From Pantoea sp. BAV 3049 (lineage in GTDB: Bacteria > Pseudomonadota > Gammaproteobacteria > Enterobacterales > Enterobacteriaceae): a stretch of DNA of 64,000 bases. Made by a program: the position numbers and the translations under genes. Shown here in pieces: positions 9,688 to 19,280 of the stretch (position 1 is the stretch's first letter; each line of letters opens with the position of its first letter). The stretch is taken from assembly GCF_009765445.1 (NCBI RefSeq), contig NZ_WHOY01000031.1, forward strand, positions 63,620-127,619. Direction: 5' to 3'. Below the pieces are notes generated by a model. It worked only from the letters and a program-made list of their open reading frames with translations, had not been told where the DNA came from and did not search any database.

Positions 9688-10425
9688 TTAACAGCTGGTG
9701 ACAGTGATTTGTTGTTGTGCAAAGGCCTCGCGCAGCTGGCTGGCGAAGGCCAGAGCGTGCGCGCCGTCGCCATGCAGGCAGACGGTCTCCGCTTTCACGC
9801 TGACCCATTCACCGCTGATACTACGGACTTTGCCCTGCTGGATCATGCTCAGGGTTTGGGCGATCGCCTGCTGGTCACTTTCCACCAGCGCACCCGGCTG
9901 CGAACGGGGCACCAGAGAGCCGTCATCCTGATACCCCCGATCGGCAAAAACCTCCTGCCGCGTGGTCAGCCCCACCGCTTCCGCTGCCCGGATCGACTCG
10001 CTGCCAGCCAGCCCGACCAGAATCAACGCAGGATCTACCGCTTTCACCGCCCTTGCAATTGCGTCAGCCAGCTCAGGCTCCTGCGCGGACTGGTTATAGA
10101 GCATCCCATGAGGTTTGACGTGGACCAGCTTCCCACCTTCGCTCCGGGCGATAGCCTGCAAAGCGCCAATCTGGTAGACCATCTGCGCATAAACGGTTTC
10201 AGGTGACAGCTGCATCTTTGTGCGGCCAAAATTCTCGCGGTCCGGGAAACTGGGATGCGCGCCGATGGCGACACCAAACTCCAGCGCCCAGAGCACGCTC
10301 TGTTGCATGGTCTGCGCATCTCCGGCGTGAAAACCGCAGGCAATATTGGCCGAAGACACCCGCTGCAGCAGGGCACGATCGTTTTCGCAACCCTCGCCCA
10401 GATCGGCGTTAAGATCCACTTTCAT
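9688..10425 (-). CDS. pxpA: 5-oxoprolinase subunit A (LamB/YcsF family)
   Basis: 245 residues. PxpA with PxpB and PxpC forms the ATP-dependent 5-oxoprolinase that opens pyroglutamate to glutamate. The family signature [17 protein letters not shown] and the [10 protein letters not shown] motif are at the N-terminus, with [10 protein letters not shown] further on. It overlaps the end of pxpC by 17 bp and is the last gene of pxpBCA. Confidence 0.95.
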   Translation of the reverse strand: MKVDLNADLGEGCENDRALLQRVSSANIACGFHAGDAQTMQQSVLWALEFGVAIGAHPSFPDRENFGRTKMQLSPETVYAQMVYQIGALQAIARSEGGKLVHVKPHGMLYNQSAQEPELADAIARAVKAVDPALILVGLAGSESIRAAEAVGLTTRQEVFADRGYQDDGSLVPRSQPGALVESDQQAIAQTLSMIQQGKVRSISGEWVSVKAETVCLHGDGAHALAFASQLREAFAQQQITVTSC

Positions 10426-11347
10426 GCTCTACTCCCCAGGCCATCTGCTCCAGCGCACGCTGCTGATCGCGCTTTGCCTGCAGAGCCTCTTCTAACGAAC
10501 AGTGAACAAAATGGATCGGCTCACCCAGCCGCAGCTGGGCAAGATGATAGAGATCGGCCTCGATTACGCAGGCAATTCGTGGATAGCCTCCGGTGGTCTG
10601 GGCATCGGCCATCAGCACAATGGGCTGACCGTTTGGCGGAACCTGGATCACGCCCGGCAGCAGGCCGTGCGACAGCATCTCTCGCTGGGCAACCCGCTTA
10701 AGTGGCCTGCCCTGCAAGCGATAGCCCATCCGGTTGCTTTGGGGATTCAGTTGCCAGGCGGTACGCCAGAAGACCTCGCGGCTTTCCGGGCTGAACTCGT
10801 GGTATTCCGGTCCGGCCATCGCACGGACGCGGTTGCCAAACAGCAGCTGACGCACGCCTGCGGGTTTGCTGAAAGCGTGCTGCGGCTCGCCTAATGGCAG
10901 ATTATCGCCATCCTCAATCCGGCGACCGTCAAAACCGCCGAAACCGGCTTTCACATCGGTGCTGCAGGAACCGAGCATCGGAATGGCAGCAAATCCGCCA
11001 TCCAGCGCCAGATAGCTGCGCATACCGCGTACCGGCATCTTCAGGGTCAGCCGCTGACCTTTTTTCACCGCCGTGCGCCAGCCCGTCCATACCGGCTGAT
11101 TGTCCAGCACGGCGCTGCATCCCGCTCCGGTCAGGGCAATCCAGCCGTCGCGGGTGAATTCGGCACAAAATTGTCCGAGGGTGATCTCAAGCAACGCACT
11201 GGTTCGGGCGTTGCCCACCAGCAAATTGGCGGTTTCCATTGCCGGATGATCCAGTACTCCACCCACGCCGACGCCATATTGACGCCAGCCAGTGCGACCG
11301 GCATCCTGCAAAGTGGTACTCATCCCGGCACGAATGATCTTCAGCAT
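10409..11347 (-). CDS. pxpC: 5-oxoprolinase subunit C (KipA/YbgK family)
   Basis: 312 residues of the biotin-dependent carboxyltransferase-like fold shared with KipA. The start [20 protein letters not shown] and the [14 protein letters not shown] motif are typical. It works in complex with PxpA and PxpB. Its ATG overlaps the pxpB end by 7 bp and its end overlaps pxpA by 17 bp, so the three are translationally coupled. Confidence 0.95.
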   Translation of the reverse strand: MLKIIRAGMSTTLQDAGRTGWRQYGVGVGGVLDHPAMETANLLVGNARTSALLEITLGQFCAEFTRDGWIALTGAGCSAVLDNQPVWTGWRTAVKKGQRLTLKMPVRGMRSYLALDGGFAAIPMLGSCSTDVKAGFGGFDGRRIEDGDNLPLGEPQHAFSKPAGVRQLLFGNRVRAMAGPEYHEFSPESREVFWRTAWQLNPQSNRMGYRLQGRPLKRVAQREMLSHGLLPGVIQVPPNGQPIVLMADAQTTGGYPRIACVIEADLYHLAQLRLGEPIHFVHCSLEEALQAKRDQQRALEQMAWGVEHESGS

Positions 11348-11997
11348 ATTCCCCCCTTCTGCGGCACAAAGCGCACGCTGTCGCCGGGTCTTAATAGGGT
11401 CGGCGGCTGGGACTGTGGATTAAACAGAACAACACCAGTCTGACCAATCAGCTGCCAGCCCCCAGGTGCGGCCAGCGGATAAACACCGGTCTGGCTGCCT
11501 CCAATGCCGACGGAACCGGCCGGGACTTGCACTCTTGGCTCGGCGCGGCGCGGCGTGTGCAGGCGGTCGTCCAGCCCGGCCATATAGGGGAAGCCCGGCT
11601 GAAAACCGATAAAATAGACGGTGTAATCTGCTGCTGCGTGCGCTTCCACTACCTGTTGTGGGGTCAGTCCGCTGTGGCGTGCCACCTCTTCGAGATCCGG
11701 TCCGGCTGCGCCACCGTAGATCACGGGGATTTCAACCTGGCGCATTTCCATCTCAAGCTGCTCGCTTTTTTCCCACCAGGATTGCAGCCATTCAATAGCA
11801 TCCAGCGCGGTTTGCTGCGGGTCGCTCAGCATTACGGTGATGTTGTTCATCCCGGGGACGACTTCAATCACTTCCGGGCGTGCCATCAGCCGTGCCGACA
11901 GCCCCCAGATACGTTGCTGACTGCTGAGGGAAACCGGGGGTTCCAGCTCAAGCACAACCGCGCGTTCACCTAGCAGGTAACAACGTGCTCGTTGCAA
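11341..11997 (-). CDS. pxpB: 5-oxoprolinase subunit B (KipI/YbgJ family)
   Basis: 218 residues, related to the B. subtilis kinase inhibitor KipI. Visible family motifs are [15 protein letters not shown] and the C-terminal [20 protein letters not shown] plus GGWQLIG. First gene of pxpBCA, preceded by ybgI 116 bp upstream on the same strand. The ATG at 11997 is preceded by an AGGAGGAG ribosome-binding site. Confidence 0.95.
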   Translation of the reverse strand: MQRARCYLLGERAVVLELEPPVSLSSQQRIWGLSARLMARPEVIEVVPGMNNITVMLSDPQQTALDAIEWLQSWWEKSEQLEMEMRQVEIPVIYGGAAGPDLEEVARHSGLTPQQVVEAHAAADYTVYFIGFQPGFPYMAGLDDRLHTPRRAEPRVQVPAGSVGIGGSQTGVYPLAAPGGWQLIGQTGVVLFNPQSQPPTLLRPGDSVRFVPQKGGIC

Positions 11998-12113
11998 AAC
12001 TCTCCTCCTGACCGGTTTATCAGACCAGTAAATTCAATGACTAATAGTTATGCGGAAATGTAGAAGGCGTGTCAACCGGAGGTGTGGGCGACCGCTCGGG
12101 CCGCCCGGCTGAA

Positions 12114-12857
12114 TCAGGCAGGATTGGCAATATCGACAAAGGTCACGTCAAGCCCGTAACTTTCCTGCAGCCACTCGCCCAACGCCCGGATACCGCCACG
12201 TTCAGTGGCATGGTGACCGGCAGCAAAAAAGTGCAGCCCCTGTTCACGGGCGCTGTGTATAGTCTGTTCGGAAACTTCACCAGTGATGAAAGCATCCACA
12301 CCAAACGCTGCCGCCGCATCAATAAACCCCTGGCCGCCGCCTGAGCACCAGGCAACACGACGGATCAGTTTCGGTGCGTTATCACCACAGTGCAGTGGCT
12401 CGCGGCCCAGCACTTTCGCAATCCGTTTCGCCAACAGTTCGCCAGTCAGCTGCTCCTTCAACTCCCCCCAGGGGACCAGCGGCATTACTTCACCCCGCAC
12501 CTCAATACCCAGATCTTTCGCCAGCAGCGCGTTGTTGCCCAGTTGGGGATGGGCATCCAGCGGCAGGTGCCAGCCGTACAAATTAATCTCGTTTACCAGC
12601 AGCGTTCTCAGCCGGTTACGCTTCATCCCGGTGATCACCTGAGCTTCGTTTTTCCAGAAGTAGCCGTGATGAACCAGCACCGCATCCGCCTCCAGCCGCA
12701 CGGCTTCATCCAGCAGCGCCTGGCAGGCCGTCACGCCGGTGACAATCTTCTTCACCTCGCGACGTCCTTCAACCTGCAGCCCGTTGGGCGCGTAATCGCT
12801 GAAAGCCGCAGTGTTCAGTTGCTGGTTAACGATGTGTTCAAGCTCAGTGTTTCGCAT
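12114..12857 (-). CDS. ybgI: NIF3-like dinuclear metal protein
   Basis: 247 residues, the E. coli YbgI length. NIF3/DUF34 proteins form hexameric rings with a two-metal centre; the His pairs of VHHGYFW and FAAGHHATERGG and the Asp/Glu motifs fit this. The biochemical role is unsettled; a link to GTP cyclohydrolase type 2 is only by annotation. In E. coli dtpD lies between phr and ybgI; here phrB is only 127 bp upstream and dtpD is absent. Confidence 0.94.
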   Translation of the reverse strand: MRNTELEHIVNQQLNTAAFSDYAPNGLQVEGRREVKKIVTGVTACQALLDEAVRLEADAVLVHHGYFWKNEAQVITGMKRNRLRTLLVNEINLYGWHLPLDAHPQLGNNALLAKDLGIEVRGEVMPLVPWGELKEQLTGELLAKRIAKVLGREPLHCGDNAPKLIRRVAWCSGGGQGFIDAAAAFGVDAFITGEVSEQTIHSAREQGLHFFAAGHHATERGGIRALGEWLQESYGLDVTFVDIANPA

Positions 12858-12953
12858 GATAATTCCTGAAAATGCCCGCGGCCCGACAGGGCCAGCAAGC
12901 GTTGCGCCAGAGGCTAATCAGACCACAATAACAGACGGGATAAATGATGAGAA

Positions 12954-12973
12954 CGGGCGAAGAGGGTCGCCCG
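12954..12973 (-). terminator. Weak hairpin after phrB
   Basis: CGGGCGA and TCGCCCG form a perfect 7-bp stem with a 6-base loop, 11 bp past the phrB stop. On the minus strand it is followed by a mixed T-rich stretch and not by a clean T run, so termination is uncertain. Confidence 0.4.
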
Positions 12974-12984
12974 CTGCAGGAGGA

Positions 12985-14406
12985 CTATTTTCTCGCGGCT
13001 TCAAAGGCGGCCAGAGTACTCTTTCGGGCTTCTTTATGGTCAACAATCTGATTCGGATAGTCCAGCGACACGCCGTGTTTTTTTGCCCATACCTGCGGCT
13101 GATGAATCTGCTGATCTGGCACCTCTTTCAGCTCCGGCAACCACTGCCGGATAAATGTGCCTTCCTGATCAAAACGCTCCCCCTGAGTGGTGGGATTGAA
13201 GATGCGGAAATAGGGTGCTGCATCGTTACCGCTGGAGGCAGCCCACTGCCAGCCACCATTGTTCGCCGCCAGATCGCCGTCAATCAGCCGCGACATAAAA
13301 TAGCGCTCCCCTTCCCGCCAGTCGATCAGCAGATCCTTTACCAGGAAGCTGGCGACAATCATCCGCAGACGGTTGTGCATCCAGCCCAGCGAGTTCAGCT
13401 GGCGCATTGCCGCATCAACAATCGGATACCCTGTTTGCCCCTGTTGCCAGGCCACAAGGTGCGTTTTGTTGTGCTGCCACTTCACATTGCTCGTCCAGCC
13501 GATAAACGGCTGATGGCGGGACAGCTTCGGCCAGGCCACCAGCAGATGGCGATAAAACTCTCGCCAAATCAGTTCGTTCAGCCAGATAGAGACTTTGCTG
13601 TCGTTCAGTCCCTGCGGATGCTCATGCAACAGGCGATGCAGGCACTGACGGGGAGACAGTACACCAGTGGTCAGACAGACCGAGAGGCGACTGGTGCCAT
13701 CCTCCGCAGGGATGTCACGACGATCGGGGTATTCCGTAACCGGCTGCAGGCAAAACTCGCGCAGGCGCTTTAGCGCGGCACTTTCTCCCGCCGGAAACAG
13801 ATGAGGATCAAATTCTTCCTGAGGATAATGAAACGGTTTCAGGGCAGGCGTTTTCTTTAACGGCGCGTTTTCACGCGCTTTTGGCGCAGGCATACACTCC
13901 GGCAGCTCCTCATGCAGCCGTCTGACAAAGGCTTTGCTGAACGGCGAGAAGACTTTGTACATTTCCCGGTTACCGGTCAGCACGCTGCCGGGTGGCAACA
14001 ACAGGCTGTCATCGAATCCCTGCGAGATAATATCGAGCTCAAACAGTTCCCGCTCTGCAGCGGCATCGCGCTTACGCTCGTTAACCTCGTACTGATAGTT
14101 ATAAAAAAGACGGTCGACTTTATGCTGCTGGCAAAAATCCTTCAGCTCCTGAATGGAGTCAGTGAAATTGTCACACTGCAACAGGTGCAGCGGAATGCCT
14201 TTCTCTGCCAGCAACTGCTGCAGTTCCTGCAAACTCTGATAAATATAAGCCGCCTGCTTTGGGGCCATATGGTGCGTCTTCCACTGCGCGGGGGTGGCAA
14301 TAAACAGCGCCAGAACCTGAGCTTTCGTATCGCGGCAGGCGGCGTGTAATGCTGAATTATCGTGGATGCGCAGATCGTTGCGCAGCCAGACCAGATGAGT
14401 GGCCAT
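12985..14406 (-). CDS. phrB: Deoxyribodipyrimidine photolyase
   Basis: 473 residues, close to the E. coli 472. It repairs cyclobutane pyrimidine dimers with light, using FADH and a methenyl-tetrahydrofolate antenna. The N-terminal ATHLVWLRNDLRIHDNSAL antenna domain and the FAD-binding C-terminal domain (WRREFY-type WREFYRHLLV, LNSLGWMHNRLRMIVASFL, DLAANNGGWQWAAS) are intact. It is 20 bp downstream of ybgA on the same strand, as in E. coli. Confidence 0.97.
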   Translation of the reverse strand: MATHLVWLRNDLRIHDNSALHAACRDTKAQVLALFIATPAQWKTHHMAPKQAAYIYQSLQELQQLLAEKGIPLHLLQCDNFTDSIQELKDFCQQHKVDRLFYNYQYEVNERKRDAAAERELFELDIISQGFDDSLLLPPGSVLTGNREMYKVFSPFSKAFVRRLHEELPECMPAPKARENAPLKKTPALKPFHYPQEEFDPHLFPAGESAALKRLREFCLQPVTEYPDRRDIPAEDGTSRLSVCLTTGVLSPRQCLHRLLHEHPQGLNDSKVSIWLNELIWREFYRHLLVAWPKLSRHQPFIGWTSNVKWQHNKTHLVAWQQGQTGYPIVDAAMRQLNSLGWMHNRLRMIVASFLVKDLLIDWREGERYFMSRLIDGDLAANNGGWQWAASSGNDAAPYFRIFNPTTQGERFDQEGTFIRQWLPELKEVPDQQIHQPQVWAKKHGVSLDYPNQIVDHKEARKSTLAAFEAARK

Positions 14407-14426
14407 GAGACTCCCTGAAAGGAAAA

Positions 14427-15383
14427 TTAATGACCGTAACGCAGGCGAAGCGCTTCCGGATAGGGTTCAAAATAGCGCTGCTGAGCCAGATAAGGATCGG
14501 GAAATTCCGCCATGTAGTGCTTCAGCAGGGTGATCGGTGCCAGTAGCGGTTGCAGCCCCTGACGGTAGTGGTCGATCAGCGAAGCGAGTTCCTGGCGCTG
14601 ATTAGAAGTCAGTTGCGGGCGGAAGTAGCCGTGCACGTGTGAAAGTACATTGGTGTGATTGCCCCGGGTGGCCTGAAGTTTGAGCAAATCCATCAGGCGC
14701 TGACGGTATTCGAAGGCGTACTCTTCCAGTGAGGACCAGCTATCAACAGCGGCAACAAAGCGCCCCATTTCCCGGTATTCCGGCTGTGAATGTGCCAGCA
14801 GCAGCAGCTTGTAGCGGCTGTGGAAAGCAATCAACTTGCCGCGGCTCAACCCGCTACGCCACATCTCATTGAATTCATGCAGAGTGTAAACGCGCTCGAC
14901 GAAGTTTTCACGCAGTACCGGATCGTGCAGGCGACCATCTTCTTCAACGGGCAACCACGGCATCTGACTCATCAGCTCACGGGTGAAGACACCGGTACCC
15001 GCTTTACGGTTGTTGTTGTTATCCGGCTGATAGACACGCACCCGCTCCATGCCGCAGCTGGGCGATTTGGCGCAGACAATGTAGCCGCAGAGGTGATGCA
15101 GTGAAGCAATTCTCTGCGCTGAATAGTCCTGCATCTGTTCAGTAACCGGATCGCCCCGCCCGTTGCTGAAGCACAGTTCTACTGCGCCATCTGCCCTTTC
15201 GGTCAGGCGCAGGGCCGGACGGGGTGTGGGCAAGCCAATTGCCATTTCCGGGCAGGCTGGGACGTAGCGCATGTAAGGAGCGAGCTCGTCTGCAGCAAAC
15301 CCGCAGCGCTTGTGGCCGCCATCAAAACGGACATTATCCCCAAGCAGGCAGGCACTGATACCAACAGGAATTTTCTCGCTCAT
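14427..15383 (-). CDS. ybgA: DUF523-DUF1722 two-domain protein (extended YbgA)
   Basis: 318 residues against about 169 in E. coli YbgA. Residues 1 to about 150 form a DUF523 domain with cysteines in ISACLLG, HKRCGF, VPACPE and VCAKSPSCGM; DUF523 includes the Fe-S thiouracil desulfidase TudS. The remainder (from about FHSRYKLLLLAHSQPEY to the end) is the DUF1722 domain, which is all that E. coli keeps. It is followed by phrB. A sulfur or Fe-S role for the first half is inferred from the family; the DUF1722 role is unknown. Confidence 0.9.
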   Translation of the reverse strand: MSEKIPVGISACLLGDNVRFDGGHKRCGFAADELAPYMRYVPACPEMAIGLPTPRPALRLTERADGAVELCFSNGRGDPVTEQMQDYSAQRIASLHHLCGYIVCAKSPSCGMERVRVYQPDNNNNRKAGTGVFTRELMSQMPWLPVEEDGRLHDPVLRENFVERVYTLHEFNEMWRSGLSRGKLIAFHSRYKLLLLAHSQPEYREMGRFVAAVDSWSSLEEYAFEYRQRLMDLLKLQATRGNHTNVLSHVHGYFRPQLTSNQRQELASLIDHYRQGLQPLLAPITLLKHYMAEFPDPYLAQQRYFEPYPEALRLRYGH

Positions 15384-15475
15384 ACTTGTACAACCCCCAA
15401 CTTCTTGTAGAGGTTTAAGTGTAGCTGAAAAGCCAGCGTTGAGCGCGTTTCATTGCAGAAAAGGTGGGTACAGGA

Positions 15476-15508
15476 CAAAAAAAATCCCGCCGGAGCGGGA
15501 GGTTTTTT
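15476..15508. terminator. Terminator of ybfA, bidirectional
   Basis: CCCGC-CGGA-GCGGG (15486-15499) is flanked by eight A on the left and six T on the right. On the minus strand it terminates ybfA directly after its stop; on the plus strand it also has the form of a terminator. Confidence 0.8.
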
Positions 15509-15713
15509 ACCAGAAGTCGCCACCAGCGGCTTCCGACTGGGCCAGCCAGACCGGCTGGGTGCTGGTCTTGGACCAGATGCGATGCAGATAACTGTAAAAC
15601 TGAGCCCGGTCACTACGGAACAGCATCACCGGCAGTGCCAGAATACCCACCACCAACACCGCAGCACGACGCATGACGATCCGGTGTAGTGGGTAATGTT
15701 GATAAAGATTCAT
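15507..15713 (-). CDS. ybfA: YbfA small membrane-associated protein
   Basis: 68 residues, as in E. coli YbfA. The LYQHYPLHRIVMRRAAVL start, a single hydrophobic segment (about residues 17-31) and the conserved RAQFYSYLHRIWSKTS and QPVWLAQSEAAGGDF stretches match. Function is unknown. In E. coli it sits immediately ahead of kdpFABC and is divergent from it; here kdpE is the next gene. The ATG has AGGAGG upstream. Confidence 0.88.
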   Translation of the reverse strand: MNLYQHYPLHRIVMRRAAVLVVGILALPVMLFRSDRAQFYSYLHRIWSKTSTQPVWLAQSEAAGGDFW

Positions 15714-16015
15714 ACGTCCTCCTGAAGCAGGCTTAACAACAAATGTAATCTGGCTAAAATAATAGCGCTTCCGCTGTAACTTTACTACTCATCCGACCAC
15801 TTTTTTGTCGAAAAAATCGCCTTTCGCAGGTCAACCCTGTAACAGGGTTACATAAAAGTTAAACTTTACGTTATTTATTAACTTTTTATTCACACTCACT
15901 TCCTCCGCTTGTGATGCAGCACTGGCGGCCTTAATTTGCTAAATTGGGCGATAATTTTCAGTCTGTCATCGCCGTGGCCAGAATCCTGCCGCAGCCTGTA
16001 AATGAGCGAAGCACC
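15714..16015. other. Intergenic region where kdpFABCD is missing
   Basis: About 300 bp between ybfA and kdpE, where E. coli has the whole kdpFABCD transport and sensor operon. It is AT-rich at 15780-15900. I see no frame resembling KdpA, B, C or D. A short inverted repeat AACCCTGTAACAGGGTT lies at 15833-15849. The T-rich stretch near 15880-15895 loosely recalls a KdpE operator, but this is weak. Confidence 0.6.
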
Positions 16016-16699
16016 GTGACCACAGTCCTGATTGTTGAAGATGAGAAAGAGATCCGCCGTTTTCTGCGCCTTGCCCTGGAGGGGGAAGCGCTGCGCGTCT
16101 TTGACGCCGAAACCCTGCAGCGCGGGCTGATTGAAGCCGCCACCCGCAAGCCGGATCTGGTGATCCTCGATCTGGGGCTGCCGGACGGTGACGGCAATGA
16201 TTTTATCCGGGAGATTCGACAGTGGAGCGCGGTGCCGGTGATTGTGCTGTCGGCCCGCAGTGATGAGCAGGATAAAATTGCCGCGCTGGATGCTGGGGCG
16301 GATGATTTTCTCACCAAGCCTTTTGGCGTTGGTGAACTGATGGCCCGCGTGCGGGTAGCACTCCGCCATCGGGGTAATGCGACCTCACAGGCACCGGCTA
16401 CCGAAATCAGCTTCAGTGAGATAAAAGTGGATATCCCTGCCCGCCGTGTGACGCGCAGCGGTGAAGATCTGCATCTGACGCCAATTGAATTTCGCCTGCT
16501 GGTCAGCCTGCTGAATAATGCGGGAAAAGTGATGACGCAGCGCCAGTTGCTGAATCAGGTCTGGGGACCGAACGCGGTGGAGCACAGCCACTACCTGCGC
16601 ATCTATATGGGACACCTGCGGCAGAAGCTGGAGGTGGACCCGACACAGCCGCGCCATCTGATTACCGAGACCGGCGTGGGTTACCGGTTTATGCCCTGA
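16016..16699 (+). CDS. kdpE: KdpE response regulator without its operon
   Basis: 227 residues of an OmpR-family regulator, closely similar to E. coli KdpE. The phospho-acceptor is D52 (LVILDLGLPDGDG), the switch lysine is in FLTKPFG, and the winged-helix domain (LTPIEFRLLVSLLNNAGKV ... YLRIYMGHLRQKLE) is intact. I chose GTG 16016 because it aligns with the E. coli GTG start; the frame is open to ATG 15944 but those 24 codons have no counterpart. KdpD and the pump genes are absent here, so its input and target are uncertain. Confidence 0.92.
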   Translation: MTTVLIVEDEKEIRRFLRLALEGEALRVFDAETLQRGLIEAATRKPDLVILDLGLPDGDGNDFIREIRQWSAVPVIVLSARSDEQDKIAALDAGADDFLTKPFGVGELMARVRVALRHRGNATSQAPATEISFSEIKVDIPARRVTRSGEDLHLTPIEFRLLVSLLNNAGKVMTQRQLLNQVWGPNAVEHSHYLRIYMGHLRQKLEVDPTQPRHLITETGVGYRFMP

Positions 16700-16704
16700 C
16701 GGAC

Positions 16705-16734
16705 AATAAAAAAGGGCGGAATAAATTCCGCCCT
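16705..16734 (-). terminator. Terminator of pgm
   Basis: A perfect 10-bp stem AGGGCGGAAT/ATTCCGCCCT with a 2-base apex (16713-16734) is followed on the minus strand by T6. It lies 63 bp past the pgm stop and just after kdpE, so it may also end kdpE transcription. Confidence 0.8.
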
Positions 16735-16797
16735 ACATTTGTCATATTTACCAACTGGCTAATCAGTCGTTTTTTATCGCATTGACCAACCGACCAA

Positions 16798-18438
16798 TCA
16801 GGCGTTTTTCAACACTTCACTGACGATCTCCACCGCTTCTTTCTCGATCTTCTCGCGGTGCTCAGCACCCAGGAAGCTCTCGCAGTAGATTTTATAGGCA
16901 TCTTCCGTACCGGATGGACGGGCAGCGAACCAGCCGTTTTCTGTCATCACTTTCAGCCCGCCAATCGACGCGCCGTTACCCGGAGCGGCAGTCAGGCGTG
17001 CAGTGATCGGATCGCCCGCCAGCGTGTCTGCACTGACCATTTCTGGTGAAAGTTTGGACAGCGCGGCTTTCTGCGCAGATGTGGCGGAAGCCTGCAGACG
17101 GTTATAGCTTGGTGCGCCAAAACGCTCAGCCAGCTCGTCGTAGTGCTGCTGCGGGTTTTTACCGGTCACCGCAGTGATTTCAGCCGCCAGCAGGCACATG
17201 ATGATCCCGTCTTTGTCGGTTGACCATGGCGTGCCATCGAAGCGCAGGAAGGAAGCGCCCGCGCTCTCTTCACCACCGAAGCCGAAGCTACCATCGAACA
17301 GGCCATCAACAAACCATTTGAAGCCCACCGGCACTTCCACCAGCTTGCGACCAATGTCGTTCACCACCCGGTCAATCATCGCGCTGGACACCAGCGTTTT
17401 GCCCACGGCGACTTCTTTGCCCCACTGCGGACGGTGCTGGAACAGGTAGTTGATCGCAACGGCCAGATAATGGTTCGGGTTCATCAGACCGACCGGGGTG
17501 ACAATGCCATGGCGGTCATAATCCGGATCGTTGGCAAAGGCCAGATCGAATTTATCACGCAGCGCCAGCAGGCCTGCCATCGCGCTTTCGGAAGAGCAGT
17601 CCATACGAATCACGCCGTCTTTATCCAGGTGCATAAAACGGAAAGTCTGGTCAACCGAATCGTTAACGATGGTCAGATCTAAGTTGTAGAACTCAGCAAT
17701 ACGCTGCCAGTAGGCAATACCGGAACCGCCTAACGGATCCACGCCAATTTTCAGGCCCGCTTTCTGGATCGCCGGGATATCGATGATCTGCGCCAGACCT
17801 TCAATGTAAGGCTGGATCAGATCTTTTTCCTGCAGATGGCCGCTCGCCCAGGCTTTGTCAAGCGCGATGCGCTTAACGTCTTTCAGCCCATCCTTGATCA
17901 GCTGATTGGCACGATCTTCCACAACTTTGGTGACGTTGGTATCCGCAGGCCCACCGTTTGGCGGGTTGTACTTGATGCCGCCATCTTCCGGTGGATTATG
18001 CGAAGGGGTGATCACGATGCCGTCAGCCTGCGCACCACCGGCTTTATTGTGCTCAAGGATAGCGTTCGAGATTGCCGGAGTTGGCGTATAGCCGTTATCC
18101 AGCTGCACGATCACATCTACACCGTTAGCCGCCAGCACTTCCAGCACGGAAATGATTGCCGGTTCAGACAGTGCATGGGTGTCTTTTCCAACGTAGCAAG
18201 GACCAGTGATACCGTTCTTTTTACGCTCTTCTGCAATCGCCTGCGCAATAGCAAGAATGTGCGACTCGTTGAAGCTATGACGTCCTGCGCTACCGCGATG
18301 GCCGGATGTGCCGAATTTCACCGCATGTTCCGCATTGCCTGGCTCAGGTTGCAGGACATAATACTGCGAAGTTAATTGTGCAACGTTAATCAGATCGCTC
18401 TGCTGGGCTGGCTGCCCGGCACGGGGGTGATTGGCCAT
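16798..18438 (-). CDS. pgm: Phosphoglucomutase (alpha-D-glucose phosphate-specific)
   Basis: 546 residues, as in E. coli. It interconverts glucose-1-phosphate and glucose-6-phosphate. The catalytic serine is S146 in [12 protein letters not shown]; the metal-binding loop is DPDYDRHG and the sugar-binding loop [11 protein letters not shown]. It follows seqA by 30 bp, as in E. coli, suggesting a seqA-pgm unit. In E. coli potE/speF lie between pgm and kdpE; they are absent here. Confidence 0.98.
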   Translation of the reverse strand: MANHPRAGQPAQQSDLINVAQLTSQYYVLQPEPGNAEHAVKFGTSGHRGSAGRHSFNESHILAIAQAIAEERKKNGITGPCYVGKDTHALSEPAIISVLEVLAANGVDVIVQLDNGYTPTPAISNAILEHNKAGGAQADGIVITPSHNPPEDGGIKYNPPNGGPADTNVTKVVEDRANQLIKDGLKDVKRIALDKAWASGHLQEKDLIQPYIEGLAQIIDIPAIQKAGLKIGVDPLGGSGIAYWQRIAEFYNLDLTIVNDSVDQTFRFMHLDKDGVIRMDCSSESAMAGLLALRDKFDLAFANDPDYDRHGIVTPVGLMNPNHYLAVAINYLFQHRPQWGKEVAVGKTLVSSAMIDRVVNDIGRKLVEVPVGFKWFVDGLFDGSFGFGGEESAGASFLRFDGTPWSTDKDGIIMCLLAAEITAVTGKNPQQHYDELAERFGAPSYNRLQASATSAQKAALSKLSPEMVSADTLAGDPITARLTAAPGNGASIGGLKVMTENGWFAARPSGTEDAYKIYCESFLGAEHREKIEKEAVEIVSEVLKNA

Positions 18439-18468
18439 TGGCGCTTCTCCCTGACGCTTAAATATCTG

Positions 18469-19029
18469 TTATAGGGTGCCGCAAACTTTGTCAGACAGTT
18501 CCACCGGGAACTGCATTGACGCCATGATGTGTTCGATCATGCTGCGTTTGCGACCTGTGTTGGTGTTAGTGATCACCCAATACGGCGTGCCGGGAATATG
18601 TTGCGGCTTGGTATGGGTACCATTCTGTACCAGGGTTTGTTGATTACCCGCAAAGTAGACGCGCGTGCGGCCCAGAAGTGACTCGGTAGCAGCGGCAAAT
18701 GCTTTGGGATCCAGACTGTACAGGGTCGACAGAATCAGCATAAACCGGTTAACCGCTTTCTTCTGTTCAGCATATTCATCGGACAGCAGCAGCTCGCGGA
18801 CTGCGCGAACGCGATCCTGAGGACGATATTCCACTTTTGCCGGTGCGGCTTCTTTCGCCACCGTGACAGAAGGTGACATCGTCGCGGCCGCAGCAGAGGC
18901 GACGGGCGCAGTCTGACCAGCAGAAAATTTCAGCATCCGGCGCAAAATGTCAGAGGCGCTTTCACCAATATGCTGAGTGTGGCTGGCGATATAACGGTAG
19001 AGCTCTTCGTCGACTTCAATAGTTTTCAT
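18469..19029 (-). CDS. seqA: SeqA, negative modulator of replication initiation
   Basis: 186 residues (E. coli 181). SeqA binds hemimethylated GATC clusters and sequesters oriC. The N-terminal oligomerisation domain (KTIEVDEELYRYIASHTQHI) and the C-terminal DNA-binding domain (GRTRVYFAGN ... PQHIPGTPYWVITNTNTGRK) are conserved, with a variable Ala-rich linker at about residues 55-75. Divergent from ybfF with 251 bp between. Confidence 0.97.
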   Translation of the reverse strand: MKTIEVDEELYRYIASHTQHIGESASDILRRMLKFSAGQTAPVASAAAATMSPSVTVAKEAAPAKVEYRPQDRVRAVRELLLSDEYAEQKKAVNRFMLILSTLYSLDPKAFAAATESLLGRTRVYFAGNQQTLVQNGTHTKPQHIPGTPYWVITNTNTGRKRSMIEHIMASMQFPVELSDKVCGTL

Positions 19030-19280
19030 CTTGATCCAGTACGATTGTTGCTTATAAGAGACGGAATGCGCCGTGCATCAGGCAGGTGAAATCGCACGGG
19101 CGCTGAACAATCCAGCTCTAACACGAGGATTATAAAGTTAAATCCCGCCGGGGTGTAGCGCCAGCCCTTAATGGCGGCAAAAGTCAGATAATGCCGCAAA
19201 AGGATCTGGCCGGTGGCTCCGGCAAGAAATCGTAAATTTATGATACCCTAACCCTTCGTTTCAACTGTAAGAACTTTGCC

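Noticed and set aside
12075-12112. Terminator after ybgI
   Set aside because: The inverted repeat has a mismatch and no T run, so I do not call it.
15944-16015. N-terminal extension of kdpE to ATG 15944
   Set aside because: The 24 extra residues have no counterpart in KdpE and GTG 16016 aligns with the known start.
15714-16015. Remnant of kdpD or kdpF
   Set aside because: Translations in all plus-strand frames gave nothing like KdpD or KdpF; the few residues before kdpE are not convincing.
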